A stretch of DNA of 64,000 nucleotides, taken from assembly GCA_037974665.1 (NCBI GenBank), contig CM075772.1, positions 35,379,052-35,443,051 on the forward strand, written 5' to 3'. Position 1 is the first letter of the stretch, and the number at the start of each line of letters is the position of its first letter. This document shows positions 62,708 through 64,000 of the stretch, in pieces. Position numbers and translations under genes: made by a program. The notes beneath the pieces were generated by a model. It saw only the letters and a program-made list of their open reading frames with translations. It was not told the DNA's origin and made no database searches. Origin of the DNA: Ehretia macrophylla. Lineage: Eukaryota; Streptophyta; Magnoliopsida; Boraginales; Ehretiaceae.

Positions 62708-63129
62708 TATACTCTATTATCTTGTATATTAAACTAGTTGTCTTTTATTTTCCTCGTAATTTATGATGTATAAGTTGTAGTAAAGATAAGGAACTAAATG
62801 ATGCTAACTTAGTAGTCTTTCTTTTGTTATGATCTAGGTTGCTAAGTTGGTTTATAATCTATTTTGATATGTATGTTAAAGTTATGTTAAGTTGGAACCG
62901 AGGCCTATAACTATGAATGGATCGTATAAGAATGATTGTTGTATAATATGGTTATGTTGTATGTTGTTAATGGTATTGAGGAATTGATTGTTGTTTGGTT
63001 GAGGAGTTTGATTGTATGATGCTCTGAGAGGTTGGTTTAGAGCCTCGGTGTCTTTATTACTGTCATTATATTGCCGAAATTCCGTTGCGTCCTGAATAAT
63101 TGTAGGTGTGGTTGAGTTGGGGTGTGACA
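62708..63129 (+). repeat. C 3' LTR, second piece
   Basis: Matches 16135-16556 of the 5' LTR and ends GTGTGACA, followed by the CAGTC duplicate at 63130-63134. Confidence 0.92.
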
Positions 63130-64000
63130 CAGTCGATTAGGCAACGAGAGGTCTTACGAACACCAGGGCAATCTCGATGAAAGTTGAAGGAAGTAGATCA
63201 ACGGCTACTTTCCAGCTTGCTGCTTTCATTATGACCTTCCCCACCTAATCTTCTCCTCTATATATAGGGGTATAGGATAAGCCCCAGAACTAGGCTTGAA
63301 GCCAAATCGATTCCAATCGCCGCTACCCGAAAGGAACTAGAAGTCACCTTTTCTTTAATAGTCATCTTCTCTAGTCTTTCAAATGGTGAATCACCGAAGT
63401 CAAATCCATCTTGCGCAGACGGGAGACGATGATCGAAGTCAAAGTTGAGTATGGCATGAGAACTCGCTGATTTTGATTCGAATCAAATAAGACTGAGAGG
63501 ACCATTTCTTTTGACATTTGACTTGTTCGTTAGCCTCCTCTTTATAGAACAGACGGTGGCAGCTCACCTTCTTCTTCTTTTTCTTGATTAGCTATCCAAA
63601 TCTTTCACAACAAAGCCTTTTTTCTTTCAATTCAAGGGTTGAAGGAGCTAATTACAACAATCTCTTTTTACCCTGCTGCACACTCTGGGACTACTCTTAC
63701 TCTCAAGGGCTGTTGAGATAGAAGGCTAAGTTCTAAATTGGGGAAAGCCTTCTGCCATTCATCAACTGCCTTTCCCCTTTGTCTATTCTCAGGAGATCTT
63801 GACGTTACCCTTCTTCCGAACTGCTTAGGCCCAGCCCAGTCACAGGATCATATGAGAACGTCGTGTGGATGCTCAGGTGCCGCAGGCTGGCTGGTAAAAA
63901 AATTGGGAAGTAGAATGCCTCTAGTCACTTCAAGCTCTGTCGTCACTGACTTTTCTTTCTCCCTCTTTGGCTGTGTGAAAGTCTGTCTTTCGTACGTTAT
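63130..64000. other. Organelle-derived (mitochondrial-type) DNA, right part of the split NUMT
   Basis: Begins with CAGTC, the second copy of the C target duplication, then GATTAGGCAACGAGAGG. Removing C and one CAGTC joins this directly to 14753. Texture is like 10164-14753. No gene recognised. Confidence 0.65.

Larger units (their letters stand above)
14754..63129 (+). mobile_element. C: outermost Ty3/gypsy chromovirus-type element, split by nested insertions
   Basis: 5' LTR 14754-16556, primer site 16563-16574, Gag part 1 16841-18004, the B2 block 18005-51732, the rest of Gag-Pol 51733-55304, and 3' LTR 55305-57346 plus 62708-63129, split by D2. The perfect CAGTC duplication proves that both ends belong to one insertion. 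Without the nested elements it is about 9.3 kb, and about 9.9 kb if the 5' LTR deletion is restored, as in its relative A. Gag and Pol resemble those of A but are heavily mutated. Confidence 0.92.

Noticed and set aside
10164..64000. Window as a true mitochondrial chromosome carrying nuclear elements
   Set aside because: About 50 kb of nested, solo-forming and deamination-decayed chromoviruses fits nuclear heterochromatin. Read depth and methylation would settle it.

Overview
This is a stretch of a large, repeat-rich flowering-plant nuclear genome. It is built almost entirely of nested Ty3/gypsy LTR retrotransposons of the chromovirus type (gag, protease, RT, RNase H, integrase and a C-terminal chromodomain-like segment; initiator-Met tRNA primer sites). 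They sit in, and beside, a stretch of organelle-like DNA. No ordinary single-copy host gene was recognised. The only long intact reading frame is the 1,607-codon Gag-Pol polyprotein of one young retrotransposon. Family names (A, B, C, D, E) are mine and are defined by LTR sequence.

Layout: 1-1204 is the end of an A-like LTR inserted in the 5' LTR of a decayed B element (B0, 1205-10163, + strand). 10164-14753 and 63130-64000 have the texture of plant mitochondrial intergenic DNA. The left part holds a plastid-derived piece (3' exon of trnA-UGC, part of its intron, and the 5' end of rrn23). These two pieces are one locus split by a single insertion: element C (14754-63129, + strand) is flanked by a perfect 5-bp duplication, CAGTC.

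Inside C, the gag region is interrupted by B2 (18005-51732, - strand). B2 is interrupted twice. Intact element A (25049-34928, + strand, duplication TAAGC) lies in its leader. B1 (35082-49443, - strand, duplication TGTCA) lies five bases into its 5' LTR. B1 carries two solo LTRs: D (35428-37868, duplication ATAGG) in its 3' LTR and E (43846-46253, duplication GTACC) in its gag. The 3' LTR of C is split by D2 (57347-62702, duplication TGTTG), a solo-LTR-like insertion with an internal 2.4-kb tandem duplication. Subtracting insertions gives about 9.3 kb for C (whose 5' LTR has an internal deletion of about 0.66 kb), 9.5 kb for B2 and B1, and 9.9 kb for A, which supports the reconstruction. Relative order: organelle-like tract, then C, then B2, then B1 and A; D and E came after B1, and D2 after C.

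The most unusual signal lies in the LTRs. Families A, B, C, D and E all carry, at the same relative position, a short hairpin whose arms differ between families yet stay complementary. In A, B, C and E it lies just upstream of a splice-acceptor-like TTTCAG or TACAG. A donor-like AAG|GTGAG lies about 1.2 kb upstream in A, B and C, and a weaker one in E. The acceptor is followed by a short acidic reading frame that is conserved between families. This looks like an LTR-resident intron-like module and is worth testing with RNA data.
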